From contig CM055605.1 of the NCBI GenBank assembly GCA_029379385.1, positions 9,831,001 through 9,895,000 of the forward strand: a stretch of DNA of 64,000 bases, read 5' to 3'. Shown piece after piece: positions 10,991 through 21,385 of the stretch. The stretch comes from Quillaja saponaria (lineage: Eukaryota > Streptophyta > Magnoliopsida > Fabales > Quillajaceae). The first letter of the stretch is position 1; each line of letters opens with the position of its first letter. The notes under the pieces are model-generated. The model was not told the DNA's origin, made no database searches, and worked only from the letters and a program-made list of their open reading frames with translations. The translations under genes and the position numbers were made by a program.

Positions 10991-12268
10991 GCTTTTCATT
11001 CAATTGAAATCCTTCATGAATAAACCAAGTTGTTTTCTTTTAGCTTGGGTGAGGTATTGGTTTTTTAATGACTTTTATAGATTTACATGGTTGCCTCAAA
11101 AGTTTAATGAGCTTCCATCGGAAAAGTGGTTGTTTCAATGGATTCTTGTTTACATAAAATGAAAAAGATAATTGGAAATCAATAGCGTGTATTTATAAAT
11201 TAGAGGTTTAGTTTTTATTTTTTGGTAATTTAGTTAGAAAACTGTTAGTTTGGATGGATTCCGTCTAAAGACATTTTGATCCAAATTTCAAGGGGGTGTT
11301 TTTAGATAAAATAAACTACATGTATGCATTTGAAAATAAGTCAAACCATAAAGGGGTAAAGTGTTCTTTACTCTAAAATGAAATTCTAACTATTTAGTGT
11401 GGAATTCAAAATTGAATAAAATATATTTTTAAATAATTTAAAAATAAAATAAAATTCTACACCATTTCGTTACTGATTGGGATGATAGTTATGTGATTTT
11501 TCACTATCTAAGTTGACGAAAATTGTTTAATTTTTTTTACCAATCAAAAACATTTCCACCTGCATATATTTATTAATATTCCATAGGTAAAAAAGACAAA
11601 TTCATACTAACTAATATATATAATCATGATTTTTACATTTTAAGCAAAAAAAAAAAAAATTATTATATGGTTGTTTAGGTTTTTTTCTTGTTCATTAGGA
11701 TGGTAGTGTTGGAATGAATGACGAAAATATTAAAGTTTGGGATAAAAAAATTAAAGAAAAAAAAAATATTTAGAGTCTCAATATACTATTTTAAAATTTT
11801 TTGAGCATTTGATTTTAGTTGGTAATTAATCTACTAGAGACTTTCTCTTTAAAAACTTATTCTTTAACTAATTAAATACAAAATTTAAAATTAGAGAATG
11901 AAACTTGTTATAACATACCTTATATATTAAAAATATGAATAAATAATAACTCCATCCACTAGCTATTAAGATCTTATATTTGTTTCGAAGACATTTTTTG
12001 TGTTTTAATTCTCTTTCTCACCCGTTCATAATCACAACTTCTTTTCCTGCTATCACAAATTTGTAGAGGCTAAATTGGTAAATGTCACTTTTTTATTTGG
12101 GAAGAAAAAAGAGAAGGAATAGTAGTCTATTACTATATTAATAAATTAATATTTATTTGACTCATATTTACTAATTTTTAGTGGGAACAATACTATTTTA
12201 TCAAAACTAAAATATAAAACTACCATTTATATTTTCAATTTTTTTCTTTACTTTTTTACTATATATAA

Positions 12269-12300
12269 AAATTTTAAAATAGTATACTATTTTAAAATTT
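12269..12300. repeat. Perfect 32-bp AT palindrome upstream of NLR-1
   Basis: The sequence is its own reverse complement from 12,269 to 12,300, centred on AGTATACT between 12,284 and 12,285. It lies about 600 bp before the NLR start codon and is unchanged at 46,520-46,551. Confidence 0.8.
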
Positions 12301-12548
12301 ATATTTTCAATTCTTAAACTGCTTATGAATACAGTTGTTTGATTTTGAAAATTAGCATGCAACCAGACTAAATTTACTAAATCAACTACAGGATCAAAAG
12401 GAAGGGAGTTGTTTTCACCACATGTTTTTTATTTACCATTATTTAAAATTTTATTTCCTTAGTTTTCTTTGATATAAGTTCACAAGGTCCAGTAAGAGGC
12501 TTGTTTTCATACCAACGTGAAATAGTTTATATTACTATGTACAGTTCG

Positions 12549-12827
12549 TTGACTTGGGTGATTAGTATGCAACTTTCATCAGTTATTAATGTACAAGTCA
12601 ACAGAGTAAATTGACTAAATCAACTAGTTTGCATAGTTAATAAATTGTTGTCGCTTTTGAGATAATACACTAATTTCAACTTGGAGACTATTTAGTCAAG
12701 TGTGAAAACAAATTTTGTTTTGTACTGAAGACCATCATAATCACTATTGCTGGCCAACCATTGGGACTGTGCAACCAAGGCAGGGTGTTGCTGTGTACCT
12801 TATAAATTGGCATTAGGAGTATTGACT
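12549..12827 (+). promoter_or_regulatory. Cluster of five W-box cores, NLR-1 promoter
   Basis: TTGACT occurs at 12,549-12,554, 12,611-12,616 and 12,822-12,827. Its complement AGTCAA occurs at 12,596-12,601 and 12,694-12,699. TTGACY is the core bound by WRKY factors, which commonly control defence genes. Five in 280 bp of AT-rich DNA is suggestive, but the core is short. Unit 2 has lost the one at 12,596 (AGTTAC). Confidence 0.5.
12801..12807 (+). promoter_or_regulatory. TATA box of NLR-1
   Basis: TATAAAT lies 101 bp before the ATG, which would put transcription start near 12,830-12,840 and leave a ~65-nt leader. The equivalent place in unit 2 has lost three bases and reads TACATAAAT. Confidence 0.55.
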
Positions 12828-12901
12828 ATCATCACATTTACAATTCTAGTTTGTAATCACTTCCCTTCCATCTTTTTCTTTTGCAAAGAAGACGTACTAC
12901 C

Positions 12902-15900
12902 ATGGCTGGAGAATTGGTTCTCTCTGCCTTCCTTCAGGTGGCCTTTGACAGGTTAGCTTCTCCTGAGATTGTGAACTTCTTCCGAGGAGGAAAACTCAAG
13001 GATGATTTGCTGAAAAAGTTAAAAATTAAGATGTTCTCCATCAATGGAGTGATCAATGATGCTGAGAAAAAGCAGATGACAGATCCAGATGTGAAAGCAT
13101 GGCTTGTTGAAGTCAAAGATGCTGTCTATGAGGCAGAGGATATCTTGGATGAGATTGAAACTGAAGCCTCCAAAACAAAGTCAGAAGCTGAATTCGAGTC
13201 CACTACAAGCAAGGTACGAAACTTCTTCGCCAATGTTTCTGTTAATCCATTTGAAAGAAATATGGAATCAAGGGTACAAGAAGTCCTTAACAAATTGGAA
13301 TATTTAGCAAGTCAAGTGGATTTACTTGAACTGAAAAAAAGAAGTAATGTTAGTGATGGAGTTGGAGGGTATTCGTCACAAAGATTACCATCATCTTGTT
13401 TGGTAGATGAATCTGCCATATATGGTAGAGATGATGATAAAGAAAAGATAACTAAGTTATTGTTGTCTGATGATATTGAGAGCGGCAAACACCCATCTGT
13501 CATTACTATTGTGGGCATGGGAGGGTTGGGAAAGACCACCCTTGCCCAGCTTGTATACAATGACAAGAGGATGGATGATCAATTTGACCTCAAAGCTTGG
13601 GTTTGTGTTTCAGAAGAATTTGATGTTAGGAGGGTAACAAGAACAATTCTTAAGGCAATCACTTCATCAAATAATGATGATACTGAAGATCTAAATATTC
13701 TTCAACTTAAACTCAAAGAGATATTAATGGAGAAAAAATTCCTTCTCGTTCTTGATGATGTTTGGAATGAAAATCGTTCCAACTGGGAGGTCTTGCAGAT
13801 TCCTTTTAATTATGGGACTTCTGGAAGCAAGATCCTTGTAACCACTCGCAATTTAAAGGTTGGATCTATCATGCGCTCTGTTCAAATACATCATCTAAAA
13901 CAATTATCAGAAGAAGATTGTTGGAAGCTATTTGCTGCTCATGCCTTCGGTAAGGGAGATTGTAATGCAAATCCAAGCCTAGAACCAATTGGTAGAAAGA
14001 TTGTTGCAAAATGCAAAGGGTTGCCATTAGCATTGAAAACACTCGGGAGTCTTTTGTACACAAAATTATCTCAGGAGGAATGGGAAAGTATTTTGACAAG
14101 TGATATATGGAATATGCCAAATGATGACAGCAACATTATACCAGCTCTTTTATTGAGCTATCATTACCTCTCCTCACATCTTAAACGATGCTTTGCTTAT
14201 TGTTCCTTATTTCCAAAAGATTATGAGTTTGACATGGAGGATTTAGTGCTATTGTGGATGGCTGAGAATTTTTTGCAGATTTCCCACAAGGATAAGAGAA
14301 TTGAAGATGTAGGCAATGAGTACTTTCGTGATTTACTGTCGAGGTGTTTTTTCCAACAATCTAACAGCAGGAAATCATGTTTTGTCATGCATGACCTTCT
14401 CAACGATTTGGCAATATTTGTATCTGGAGAATTCTGTTTCAGGTTAGAGGGAGAAGAAGTACGAAACATAGCAAGAAAGACTCGTCATTTTTCATATTTA
14501 CGAGTTCATTGTGAAGTGTGTAAGAGATTTGACTCTTTATATAAGGCTGATAGATTACGCACATTCTTACCATTCAATTTTTCCCGGGAAATAATGCATT
14601 GTCATACGTCGAGCAAGATAACACAGGATCTATTATTGACAAAAAAATGCCTACGTTCATTATCTTTGTCCGATTATTATAATATAGAGGAGCTCCCTGA
14701 CTCTATAGGCAATCTTAAATATCTACGTTATTTGAATCTCTCTTGGACTAGAATCAAAAGATTACCTGAGTCGACATGTCTACTTTATAACTTGCAGACA
14801 TTGAAGCTAAACGAATGCAAATCTTTGGAAGAGTTGCCCAAAGACATGCACAAAATTGTTAATCTCCGCCATGTCACTTTTATTGGAGCTTATAAGTTAA
14901 ACAAGACACCTACTCAGCTTGGGAAATTGAGAAATCTTCAAACTTTGACGTCTTTTTACGTAGGAAGATGTAGTGGGTCTAACATTAAGGAGTTGGGCCA
15001 ACTCAACAATCTTCAGGGACAGCTTTCAGTTTTGCAGCTTCAGAACGTACTAATTCCTATGGATGCTGCAGACGCCAATATGGAAAACAAAAAGCACCTG
15101 GAGACATTAGAGTTGGGATGGAGTGAAAACAACGAAGACTCGCTCAAAGAAAGGGATGTATTGGAGAGGCTTAAACCTCATACAAATTTGAAAAACCTAA
15201 CAATCAGGAACTACGGTGGAACAAGACTTCCAGACTGGTTTGCTAATGGTTCATTGTCCACAATCGTATCTCTTAAGCTGAGTGGCTGCAAGTACTGTTT
15301 CTCTTTGCCACCACTTGGGCAATTACCCTCTTTGAAGAAGCTCTCAATTTCTGGGTTTGCTGCAATAGTGGCAATCGGTTATGATTTTTATGGGAACAAT
15401 TCATCATCAATTGCTCAACCTTTTGGATCCCTTGAAATTTTGAAGTTTGAGAATATGGCGGTATGGGAAGAATGGTGGTGTTTTGAAGATCAAATTGAAG
15501 GTGCAGCTTTCGTACGTCTTCAAGAGCTTAATATACAAAACTGTCCGAAACTCACAGGGCAACTGCCGCAACACCTTCCTTGTTTAACAAAACTAGTGAT
15601 TTTCAGGTGCCAACAATTGGCGTCTTCAATTCCCATGGCTCCAGTTATGGAAAACCTTGAGTTAAAGGAATGTGAAAAGTTGCTGCTGAAACACCTGCCA
15701 TCTACTTTGGAATCTGTTGATATACTTGGAAGTAGCATTCCTGATTCTTTGATTGGGAAAATTCTGATCAACAACCCTGGTGTCAAGAGATTGCGCATTC
15801 TTAATTGCTCAGATGTGGAATTGCCCATGTCCCACTGCTACCCTTCTCTTGAACGGCTGTACATAGAAGATAGTTGCGATTCTCTCAGTTGCTTCTCATT

Positions 15901-16120
15901 GCACTTCTTCCCGAAGCTTAAGATGCTCACATTAAATGGTTGTAAACATCTCGAAACCCTTTCAAATTCAGAGGAACATCAACCGTTCATCACATCTCTC
16001 AGATGGCTATTTATCTTGAGTTGCCCAAAATTTGTTTCATTTGGCGAGGGAGAGTTTTCCGCCCCTAAAGTTAAATTTGAAGTGGAAAATTTTAGTTTGT
16101 TTCTAATGTGGAAAATTTGA
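12902..16120 (+). CDS. CC-NB-ARC-LRR disease-resistance protein (RPP13-like protein 1 type), C-terminally truncated (NLR-1)
   Basis: An intracellular immune receptor that senses pathogen effectors and acts as an ADP/ATP switch. The ATG at 12,902 (ACCATGG context, protein MAGELVLSAF) is preferred to the upstream in-frame TTG. It encodes 1,072 residues in one exon. An Rx-type coiled-coil covers about 1-150, with EDILDE at 79-84. NB-ARC follows: P-loop GMGGLGKTT 205-213, RNBS-A FDLKAWVCVS 228-237, kinase-2 LVLDDVW 282-288, GSKILVTTRN 308-317, GLPLALKTLG 373-382 and MHD 496-498. LRRs run from about 545. All switch motifs are intact. The LRR ends early: a net 14-nt gain relative to NLR-2 near 16,075-16,110 shifts the frame to TGA at 16,118, removing about 175 residues. 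It may still be expressed as a shortened receptor. Confidence 0.93.
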   Translation: MAGELVLSAFLQVAFDRLASPEIVNFFRGGKLKDDLLKKLKIKMFSINGVINDAEKKQMTDPDVKAWLVEVKDAVYEAEDILDEIETEASKTKSEAEFESTTSKVRNFFANVSVNPFERNMESRVQEVLNKLEYLASQVDLLELKKRSNVSDGVGGYSSQRLPSSCLVDESAIYGRDDDKEKITKLLLSDDIESGKHPSVITIVGMGGLGKTTLAQLVYNDKRMDDQFDLKAWVCVSEEFDVRRVTRTILKAITSSNNDDTEDLNILQLKLKEILMEKKFLLVLDDVWNENRSNWEVLQIPFNYGTSGSKILVTTRNLKVGSIMRSVQIHHLKQLSEEDCWKLFAAHAFGKGDCNANPSLEPIGRKIVAKCKGLPLALKTLGSLLYTKLSQEEWESILTSDIWNMPNDDSNIIPALLLSYHYLSSHLKRCFAYCSLFPKDYEFDMEDLVLLWMAENFLQISHKDKRIEDVGNEYFRDLLSRCFFQQSNSRKSCFVMHDLLNDLAIFVSGEFCFRLEGEEVRNIARKTRHFSYLRVHCEVCKRFDSLYKADRLRTFLPFNFSREIMHCHTSSKITQDLLLTKKCLRSLSLSDYYNIEELPDSIGNLKYLRYLNLSWTRIKRLPESTCLLYNLQTLKLNECKSLEELPKDMHKIVNLRHVTFIGAYKLNKTPTQLGKLRNLQTLTSFYVGRCSGSNIKELGQLNNLQGQLSVLQLQNVLIPMDAADANMENKKHLETLELGWSENNEDSLKERDVLERLKPHTNLKNLTIRNYGGTRLPDWFANGSLSTIVSLKLSGCKYCFSLPPLGQLPSLKKLSISGFAAIVAIGYDFYGNNSSSIAQPFGSLEILKFENMAVWEEWWCFEDQIEGAAFVRLQELNIQNCPKLTGQLPQHLPCLTKLVIFRCQQLASSIPMAPVMENLELKECEKLLLKHLPSTLESVDILGSSIPDSLIGKILINNPGVKRLRILNCSDVELPMSHCYPSLERLYIEDSCDSLSCFSLHFFPKLKMLTLNGCKHLETLSNSEEHQPFITSLRWLFILSCPKFVSFGEGEFSAPKVKFEVENFSLFLMWKI
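13514..13535 (+). promoter_or_regulatory. Putative miR482/miR2118 target site in NLR-1
   Basis: The 22 nt encoding the P-loop GMGGLGKT begin GGCATGGGAGGG and end GGGAAAGA. The miR482/2118 family targets this position in many plant NLR mRNAs, often triggering phased siRNAs. The pairing with miR482-type sequences was judged from memory; the host's own microRNA is not in the window. Confidence 0.55.
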
Positions 16121-16613
16121 AGTCACTACCTGAACAAATGTACACCCTCCTTCCATCTCTTGGATGCCTACTACTGACAGATTGTCCGCTAGTTGATTCA
16201 TTTCCAGAAGGGTTTGCCCTCCAAGCTAATACGGCTTACCATCAATCGTTGCTCTAAACTCATAGCCTCCCGCATGGATTGGGGTTTATGCAGACTTCAT
16301 TCTCTGCAACACTTTTCTATTAAAATTGGAGGTGATAATGTAGATTTCAAGTCTTGCCCTCTCTGGTCGAAATCTAAAATCAATTAACCACAAGGGCCTG
16401 CTCTGCCTAACTTCTCTCGAGGAATTAAATATACATGATTGCCCCAATCTCCAAGGCTTGCCAGACGAGGGTCTTCCAAGGTCCCTCTCATTTCTGAACA
16501 TCACTAGCAATTGTCCTCTGTTGGCAAAGCGATACCAAAAGGAGAGGGGAGTAGACTGGCATAAGATTACTCATATACCTAGAGTTCTGATTAACGGAGA
16601 GATAATCACATGA
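16121..16613 (+). pseudogene. Decayed C-terminal LRR of NLR-1
   Basis: This is the untranslated remainder of the gene, alignable to the last ~530 nt of NLR-2. It carries further damage. Two G residues are lost in the AGAAGGG run near 16,210, and about 40 nt are missing near 16,345, where NLR-2 has a PEEGLLPTSL segment. It ends at TGA 16,611-16,613, matching the NLR-2 stop. Several hits after the first stop suggest the tail has been free of constraint since then. Confidence 0.85.
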
Positions 16614-18510
16614 GCTAATATCTTAAGATGGAATGACTCGCAGGTAATTTTGATCCCAAAATTCTAAAATGACATTTCAGGCTTTACAATCTATTTTTTT
16701 CATCTCATTTGTAAGTTATTGGTAAATTTGATCCCAAAGTTCTAAAAAATAACTTTTTCACTTTTCGGGGTTGGCTTACCTTCATACTATTTAGTTAAAC
16801 GAGTCCATTTCTTGCAGAATGAACTACTAGAATTGCAATCATGTTTCTTACCGAGAAGACTCATATTCAGTCTCTTATACTTATATTTAGTCTTCCTGTG
16901 GAACAATAAAATAAAAGACTGTAATACTAGAATGATTAGGTCTTGTTCTTTGTGTTAATTCTAGTTGAAGAAAATATATGGGCATCATTTCTCACATAGT
17001 AAATATATATCAGTTGATGAATTTTTGGCCTGTCATGAACAGTTTGGAATTATGTTAGTTAATGTTGAGTTGAATACGAAATAGATTGAAGAAGTAGAAG
17101 ATGTATATGTCTTCGAAGCTAATATCCGAAGGAAGATATTGTTTATAAAGTATTAATTGCATCAATACTGTTATGTATGTGAAAGATCTGCTGCTTGTTT
17201 CTGTGTTTTTATGTTATTAATTTGCAGTTGGTGCCTCAGATAAGCCATTTTTCATCCATCTCTTATTCATCCACAGACTTTTCTTAGAATTTTACTTAAA
17301 ACAAGGTTGTTACACTATTTGCAGAAATTAAATCAATTGGTCTACATATTACAATTGCAAACTATCCATTTTGTTGACTGTATTGAGTTTTACTGTTACA
17401 AGGCCGTAAGTGTTGTGCTAAATTTTGGTAACTACGTAGCAATCCTTACTGATTCCTAGTGTTGCAGGTTTTTGAAAATGTTTCAAATTGCTGGAAATAC
17501 TCATTCCTTTTAAAATTGTACTTACAGGGGATCCTTGCATTGTCTGGCCTTTAAGCTGTAGAAGCATGCAGAGAATGATTTCAAGTTTTGAATATAAAAC
17601 AGTTGTTAGACTGATTTGCTTCAGGTATCCCAATAGGCAGCTTCATCCACATTAGTATTAGACATTAACCACCCGGATCAGGTTGAATATATAGCTGGCT
17701 CCATTCCTTTTGCCATATTTCTTAGCTGAGATGTTTTACTTGTGCATATCTACCATTCTCTGAGCAGTGTGTTAATAATCTTTTTGAGTTCAATCTTTTG
17801 TTGTAGAGCACAAACCCAAGCTCAAATACCAGACTTTAAAGTTTTTGCATTTATCAACTATAAGCTGAAGTAAACTTTATTGTTTTCATGCTATTTTCTT
17901 TTTGTTTACCCTATTTTCTTTTTCTTTTTGATTAATTACTAGTGGCTTGGGAGAAAGGGTGACAAAGACTTACTGTGAGACCGATGTTGCAACAATGGTC
18001 CAGTTACTCCAAAGTTCTGAGAAGGATTAAAGGTTTGAAGGTTTAGCTCAATCAGAACTTGCAGTGTGTGATCCAGCATGTTTATCTTGAGGGGAACTGA
18101 AACATCTTTTAGAGGACGATAGTTCTAGTGTGGCTCTTCCAAGAGCAGCTTGTATTAGCTGCAACTAATGCTACTTTATCTTTTCGTTTTGTTTTTGCTC
18201 TTTCTTTCTTTACCAAAACTAGTCTTTCTTGTAAATTATTATTATTTTTGTTAATATATATAAGTTTTCTTGATTTACAGGTAATGGTCCAAGATTCGAA
18301 ATAAATTGTACCCAAAATTAGAAGGAAAACAATAGTATATATAAGTGGTACAGATTCAGGCATAGACCAGTATCAGGTGTGTATCTGTTATTGATACTAC
18401 ATGCATTTTGAAGTACCCGGGAGGAACAATATTTTTGTCCATTTCATTAGTTGAGACGTATGTGATAAAAATCCTTATTAACACTATTGTAATCAACCTT
18501 GACAAGACTT
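16614..18510 (+). other. NLR-1 3' flank (probable UTR and beyond)
   Basis: No coding potential. It matches 50,884-52,740 closely. The presence of tracts such as TTTGCAG and AATAAAA (near 16,908) fits a 3' UTR with polyadenylation signals, but I cannot place the transcript end. The piece 17,521-17,633 recurs at about 18,958-19,070. Sequence from about 17,185 to 17,700 recurs in decayed form at 20,870-21,385. Confidence 0.6.
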
Positions 18511-19360
18511 CTTCAGTCATATTTTACCAATTTTGTTCTAATGTAAGAATTTGGCCTCCATGATGCAAACTAGTATTCCATTCGTTCCATTGCAGATATG
18601 ATACATGGTAGCCTTCCAAGACAGCCTAATTAAAGATCACATCTGTGTTTATCCACAGCTAGTATTTTGCTTAAGCTAGACATTCTATTTCGAAATCCCA
18701 CAGCCTCCACATTTCTTCTTGTAACGTCATCTGCATGACTGAATAGCTATTGCACCCAAAGAGAAAATGATTTCTACCTTCAATGCAACTATTGCTGAAC
18801 AAACCCAATAAAGCGATTCTCAAAGCTTTCCAAGTTTTCAGAGCATGACCGGATAGCTTTTTATCTTATGAGGAAGTACAAATAGGCTTATGTCCTTCTC
18901 TGTTGCAGATAAGGATGCAATTCACTGCATCTAAGCTGAATATCAACCAGCCCTTTTAAAATTGCACTTACAGGGGATCCTGCGTTGTCTGGCCTTCAAG
19001 CTGTAGAAGTGTGCAGAAAATGATTTCAAGTTTGAATATAAAACAATTGTGAGACTGATTTGCTTCAGGATTTTGGAAAAATACAAGTATTCATATATTC
19101 CGTTTTAGCATAGAGAAGCTTTCATCAAACATTTTGTGGGGTTAAATGATTTTTACTTTGGAAGTTCCTAGAAATTTCTATTGAAAGTGGCAATGGACAC
19201 AATTCATCGATGTCCAAGATCCACCACGTTTTAGGGAGAAAATTTTAAAAGATATATTGGGCGATAGATTGCCTACATTTTTTTTCTATCAACTTTTCTA
19301 TACAACTAATGAAGCTATTTTGCTACAATAGGTGAAAAAGAAAGAAGTAGATAGTTGTTA
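18511..19360. other. Unit-1-specific intergenic sequence with a copied NLR 3'-flank piece
   Basis: Similarity to unit 2 stops near 18,510. No gene or recognisable element follows. At about 18,958-19,070 (TTACAGGGGATCC, then GCTGTAGAAG) lies a second copy of 17,521-17,633, about 1,440 bp downstream of the first. Confidence 0.6.
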
Positions 19361-20830
19361 AAACATAGAAAGGCCTTTGTGGACTGTTTCTTGATTCCAA
19401 CGGCTAATTTTTAAGGCCAAAAAAAAAATACATTTTGTCCTTCTAACTTTAAGTAAAATCAATATGGTCCTTGAAGTTTTTTGTTTTGTTTTGTTTTGTT
19501 TTTTTTTTGGTTTTCTAGGTTTTTTGAAAGTGTATCTCGATTATCACTGCACCTAAGTCTTGCTGGTGAAATTTTAATTTGATCTGCCCCGAGCGGAACT
19601 ACTCTACTGTGCTCAACTTTAAAAAAATAAAATTACTCTTCTAACATTTGAATTTTATTTTTCTTCAAATAGTCAAATGTATTTTGAAACTAACATTGTA
19701 GATACATACTCAAGAGTTATTGATTTGATAGAAAATCTTTTTAAGTTTTCAACTTCTCAATTTCTCACCCAGTCACTAGTCATACTCTAATTATAAAAAA
19801 AAACCCTCAAGTCTCACTTGATGTTCACTCTTGATATATTATATATACTAGCCTCATCACTTATGCGTGTAAGTGCATGTTCATAAGCTTTTTTTATATT
19901 ATATTTTTTAGGTAATTATATATTAGTTGTTTTAATAAAAAAGTAAATTGTTTGAAAAAATTATTGTGGATGAATGAGTTTCTAATTAGTTAATTTAAAA
20001 AAAAAAATTTGTTATGTTTAGACGTGAGTTTTATTTATTTATAGATAATAAATAAGAATTAAGAAGTTACTAGTAGAGATTTTTTTTAATTGTTTTTTGA
20101 AAACATACTAAATTGAAAAAATTCTGATCAACTTAAAAGAGCAAGAAATTATAAATATAAGGTATTGTAGGAAAGTTTATAGCCAAAAAAAAAAAAAATA
20201 ATAATTAAAGCTAGAGGACACATGTTGTAATTTTTGGAATAGTATAGAAGATGTAATATTATTTTGCCTTTCTATATATCTGTTTTTACTGTTTTGATCC
20301 CACATTTTTTATTGTATTATGTAAAATGGTTTTTTAATTGTTGTATTTTTCTTTTAATTTTTTGTTGGCTGGCTAGATAGTGCAGGATTGCAGGTAATTA
20401 AGGTGTTTGTTGATTTGTCTATTAGCATCAATTATCTCTTTGCATTAACAAAATTGTTTGGCTTGCATGGTTCATCGAAAAAAGACAATAAAATTGCAAA
20501 TTCTACTTTAAAAAAACATGTAGTGTATCTGTATAGATTCAAGATTCTTTGGATCATTTGATATTAGAATTCCATAGAGGTTTTAAGAACTACTTTTCTA
20601 GTGATATAAAAAAAAAAAAAAAATCATCACTGGGTTTCAATTCCAAAACTTAAATATTCTATCGGCACCCACTAACCTAAAATTCTGGTTCCACCACTGC
20701 TTATGGTATTTGTGATTCAAACTAATTCTATATTGAGAATGCTTTGCTATCATATCCTCTGAACAAACCCCTTCTCAATAAGTTTTTCTTAGATAACACG
20801 AGTAAATTTGCGGAATTTTGGAACAATTAC
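19361..20830. repeat. Intergenic block shared with 55.2-56.5 kb, internally rearranged
   Basis: 19,640-20,690 matches 55,200-56,160 (shared words include TTTTGAAACTAA, GATACATACTCA, TTGTTGG.TGGCTAGATAGTG, GGTTCATCGAAAAAA and TATAGATTCAAGATTC). 20,730-20,830 matches 56,405-56,470. A smaller piece at 19,370-19,470 (GTGGACTGTTTCTTGATTC) matches 56,290-56,360, which sits on the other side of the block, so the order differs. There is a TTTTG microsatellite at 19,480-19,505. No coding is seen. Confidence 0.65.
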
Positions 20831-20869
20831 ATTTAAACTTAGATGAAAAAAATGGAATCTATTATGTAT

Positions 20870-21385
20870 GTTAAAGATCTCTGCTTGTTTCTATTTCTTT
20901 CTTTATGTTTGAACGATGGAGTTGTTAATTTGTAGTTGTTGTCTTGGACAAGCATGGTGATCTGGGAACAATGTCAAATAAGCCATTTTTCAACCATCTC
21001 CCACTCATCCCCAGAATTTTTTTAGAATCTTGCTTGAAGGCTAAAGAAGGGTTGATCTTGTTCAACCGGCAACATAGAGACTCTAGCTGTTGATTTGTTT
21101 GGGTTGGCCACCCTTCTCAAGTTCTTCTTGTTTTGGGCTTTTACCCCTTCTCTAACCCAAAAAAAAAGAAAAAAAAAAGAGAGGGGTGATTCAGTGTTGA
21201 GAGAGTTTATCATTTGGTCTACTACCACAACTGCATATTATCCATTTTGTTGGCTTCTTTGAGTTTATGTTACAACTTAGAAGACCCTCTAGTGTTCCTG
21301 ATTCCTAGGGTTGTAAATTTCTGAAATGTTTCAAATAGGCAGCATTATACATTGAGGACCCAGGTCAGGTCGATATAGAGTTTGA
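20870..21385 (+). repeat. Decayed copy of NLR 3' flank
   Basis: It aligns with about 17,180-17,700. Shared words are AATAAGCCATTTTTCA, CCATCTC..ACTCATCC, TATCCATTTTGTTG, CTGATTCCTAG and AATAGGCAGC. No NLR codons precede it, so the gene it once followed has been deleted. Confidence 0.6.

Larger units (their letters stand above)
10102..12901 (+). other. NLR-1 5' flank, AT-rich, with repeat scars
   Basis: No gene is seen. A ~295-bp direct repeat, starting at the words TGTGTTTGGAACAAAATAAA, begins near 10,447 and again near 10,743 (second copy partial), each followed by GATGAGAGGTTAAT and ACAAGTTGAGAGA. At 10,880-10,990 is a short LTR-like scar (ACTGACTTTGGCATCGAAG, then CCTTTTGCAGGTCAG). A perfect 32-bp palindrome is at 12,269-12,300. 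The last 350 bp carry W-box cores and a TATA box. Parts of this flank recur at 21.8-22.9 kb and 62.7 kb. Unit 2 has the matching flank at 44,347-47,149. Confidence 0.75.

Noticed and set aside
12881..12901. NLR-1 start at an in-frame TTG seven codons upstream
   Set aside because: Not an ATG; the ATG at 12,902 has a strong plant context and gives the usual MAGE.. start of this family. The same applies to 47,129 in NLR-2.
12747..12956. Short plus-strand frame overlapping the NLR-1 start (also 46,998-47,204)
   Set aside because: It begins at TTG and not ATG, overlaps the NLR start in another frame and differs between the two units by a frame-changing deletion. Not a credible upstream ORF.
13312..14469. 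Several minus-strand frames inside the NLR genes
   Set aside because: Shadows of the NLR coding strand, with no domains of their own.
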